From: Lachnospiraceae bacterium UBA1201
GTDB taxonomy: Bacteria > Bacillota > Clostridia > Lachnospirales > Lachnospiraceae
Direction: 5' to 3'
Assembly: GCA_002309675.1 (NCBI GenBank)
Contig: DBXX01000104.1
Location: forward strand, 1 to 14,411
DNA length: 14,411 nucleotides
Part shown: positions 13,463 through 14,411 of the stretch, piece after piece
How the letters are laid out: the number at the start of each line of letters is the position of its first letter
Numbering within the stretch: position 1 is the stretch's first letter
The notes under the pieces: model-generated
Database searches by the model: none
Seen by the model: the letters and a program-made list of their open reading frames with translations, nothing else
Told to the model about the DNA's origin: nothing
Made by a program: the position numbers and the translations under genes

Positions 13463-14411
13463 ATGTCGTTCAAACTTGCGGATCTATGCAAATATAAGAA
13501 TATCGTTATACAGTGTCATGATAACCCGGATGCAGATGCGTTAGCGAGCGGTTTTGCGCTGCGCTGGTATCTCGGCTTGAAGGGGATCGAGGCGCGGTTT
13601 GTTTATGGTGGGGCGAATGCGATCACGAAGAGCAATCTGGTGTTGATGGATGAAAATCTCGGGATCCACTGCGAACATGTAGAAAGCCTTGAGGCACCGG
13701 AACTTTTGATCACGGTGGACTGCCAGTATGGGGAGAGTAATGTCACGGCATTTCCCGCTGAAACGGTCGCAGTTATAGACCACCACCAGGTGTCCGGCGA
13801 GCTGCCGGAGATGAACGAGGTGCGGAGCAACTACGGGTCGTGTTCGACGGTGATGTATGAGTTGCTTCAGGCAGAGGGGCTGGATATCAATGCGGATGAG
13901 AATGTGGCCACGGCGCTGTATTATGGGCTGATGACGGACACCGGGGATTTCTCTGAGATCTCGCATCCGAGCGACCGGGACCTGCGGGACGGGGCGACGT
14001 TCAACAAGGCGTCGATCACGCTGTTTCGCAACTCCAACCTGTCCATCGAGGAGCTGCGGATCGCCGGCGAGGCGCTGAAGAATACGAACGTGAATGAAAA
14101 CCGCCATTACGGTATCGTGGAGGCGGATCGGTGCGACTCCAATATTCTCGGGATCATCAGTGATATGTTCCTGGAGGTGGACGATGTGTCCACCTGCGTG
14201 GTGTACAATATGCTTCCGAGCGGGGTGAAATTCTCCGTGCGCAGCTGCGTGAAGGAGGTGAAGGCCAGCGAACTGGCGGCCTACCTGGCCGAAGGCCTAG
14301 GCGGTGGCGGCGGCCATTTGGTGAAGGCGGGCGGTTTCCTGAAGAAAGACCTGCTGGTGAAGGCCGGCGTGCCTTATGAGAAGAAAGAGATGCTCCGCTT
14401 TATGACGGGGC
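13463..14411 (+). CDS. DHH/DHHA1-family phosphoesterase (3' end beyond window)
   Basis: The open frame runs from the ATG at 13463 to the window edge (316 residues visible, no stop seen). It is a metal-dependent phosphoesterase of the DHH family, related to NrnA-type oligoribonuclease/pAp phosphatases and c-di-AMP/pGpG hydrolases. Motif I is HDNPDADA (His19, Asp23, Asp25); an acidic metal ligand is probably Asp86 in TVDCQ. The DHH motif is at 106-108 in VIDHHQV, then SNYGSCSTVMYELL, and motif IV is MTDTGDF with Asp159. The DHHA1 substrate-binding loop GGGGGHLVKAGG (His285) lies at about 280-291. All core metal-binding motifs look intact, so it should be active, probably in the cytoplasm on short RNA or cyclic-dinucleotide products. 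Family members of about 310-340 residues suggest that only a short C terminus is missing. It has its own promoter and is monocistronic as far as can be seen. Confidence 0.92.
   Translation, partial: MSFKLADLCKYKNIVIQCHDNPDADALASGFALRWYLGLKGIEARFVYGGANAITKSNLVLMDENLGIHCEHVESLEAPELLITVDCQYGESNVTAFPAETVAVIDHHQVSGELPEMNEVRSNYGSCSTVMYELLQAEGLDINADENVATALYYGLMTDTGDFSEISHPSDRDLRDGATFNKASITLFRNSNLSIEELRIAGEALKNTNVNENRHYGIVEADRCDSNILGIISDMFLEVDDVSTCVVYNMLPSGVKFSVRSCVKEVKASELAAYLAEGLGGGGGHLVKAGGFLKKDLLVKAGVPYEKKEMLRFMTG

Noticed and set aside
1..14411. CRISPR arrays, tRNA/rRNA genes, transposase or prophage genes
   Set aside because: I saw no regularly spaced repeats, cloverleaf-type sequences, transposase motifs or terminal inverted repeats on either strand by eye. 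A covariance-model search could still find a small RNA.

Overview
The window looks like a chromosomal segment from a Gram-positive Clostridia-type bacterium, probably Lachnospiraceae-like. This rests on strong AGGAGG-type ribosome binding sites, lipobox lipoproteins, compact promoters with TGn-extended -10 boxes, short hairpin-plus-T terminators, and InlB/BACON-type surface proteins. The lineage is an inference; there is no rRNA or other marker gene here.

Layout: (1) 67-3466, minus strand: a two-gene operon of SGNH/GDSL-hydrolase lipoproteins. The upstream protein keeps all catalytic residues. The downstream paralog has lost them all and looks like a pseudoenzyme. (2) 3719-4462, plus: a hemolysin III/TrhA-family membrane protein, divergent from the lipoprotein operon and closed by a perfect hairpin terminator. 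(3) 4605-6203, plus: a cytoplasmic alpha/beta hydrolase (esterase-like) whose promoter -35 box lies inside the preceding terminator. (4) 6401-8562, plus: a probable operon with a 61-residue Trp/His-rich small protein, a ribbon-helix-helix-like protein, a broken GNAT acetyltransferase, and a zinc-ribbon/TM/DUF6273 membrane protein. It ends in a TTCG-tetraloop terminator. (5) 8636-9149: a gene-poor, AT-rich stretch ending in a promoter. (6) 9150-11960, plus: two tandem paralogs of an unrecognised double-TM membrane protein with patchy DNA identity. (7) 12201-13259, plus: a secreted BACON + InlB-repeat protein with its own strong promoter. (8) 13463 to the window end, plus: a DHH/DHHA1 phosphoesterase that is open at the right edge.

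Four proteins or protein pairs point to the cell envelope: the SGNH lipoproteins, the double-TM pair, the DUF6273 membrane protein and the BACON/InlB secreted protein. I see no phage, transposase, CRISPR array, tRNA or classic defence system. The best candidates for something undescribed are the active/inactive SGNH pair, the tandem double-TM family with gene-conversion-like patches, and the small Trp/His-rich protein beside a ribbon-helix-helix-like gene.
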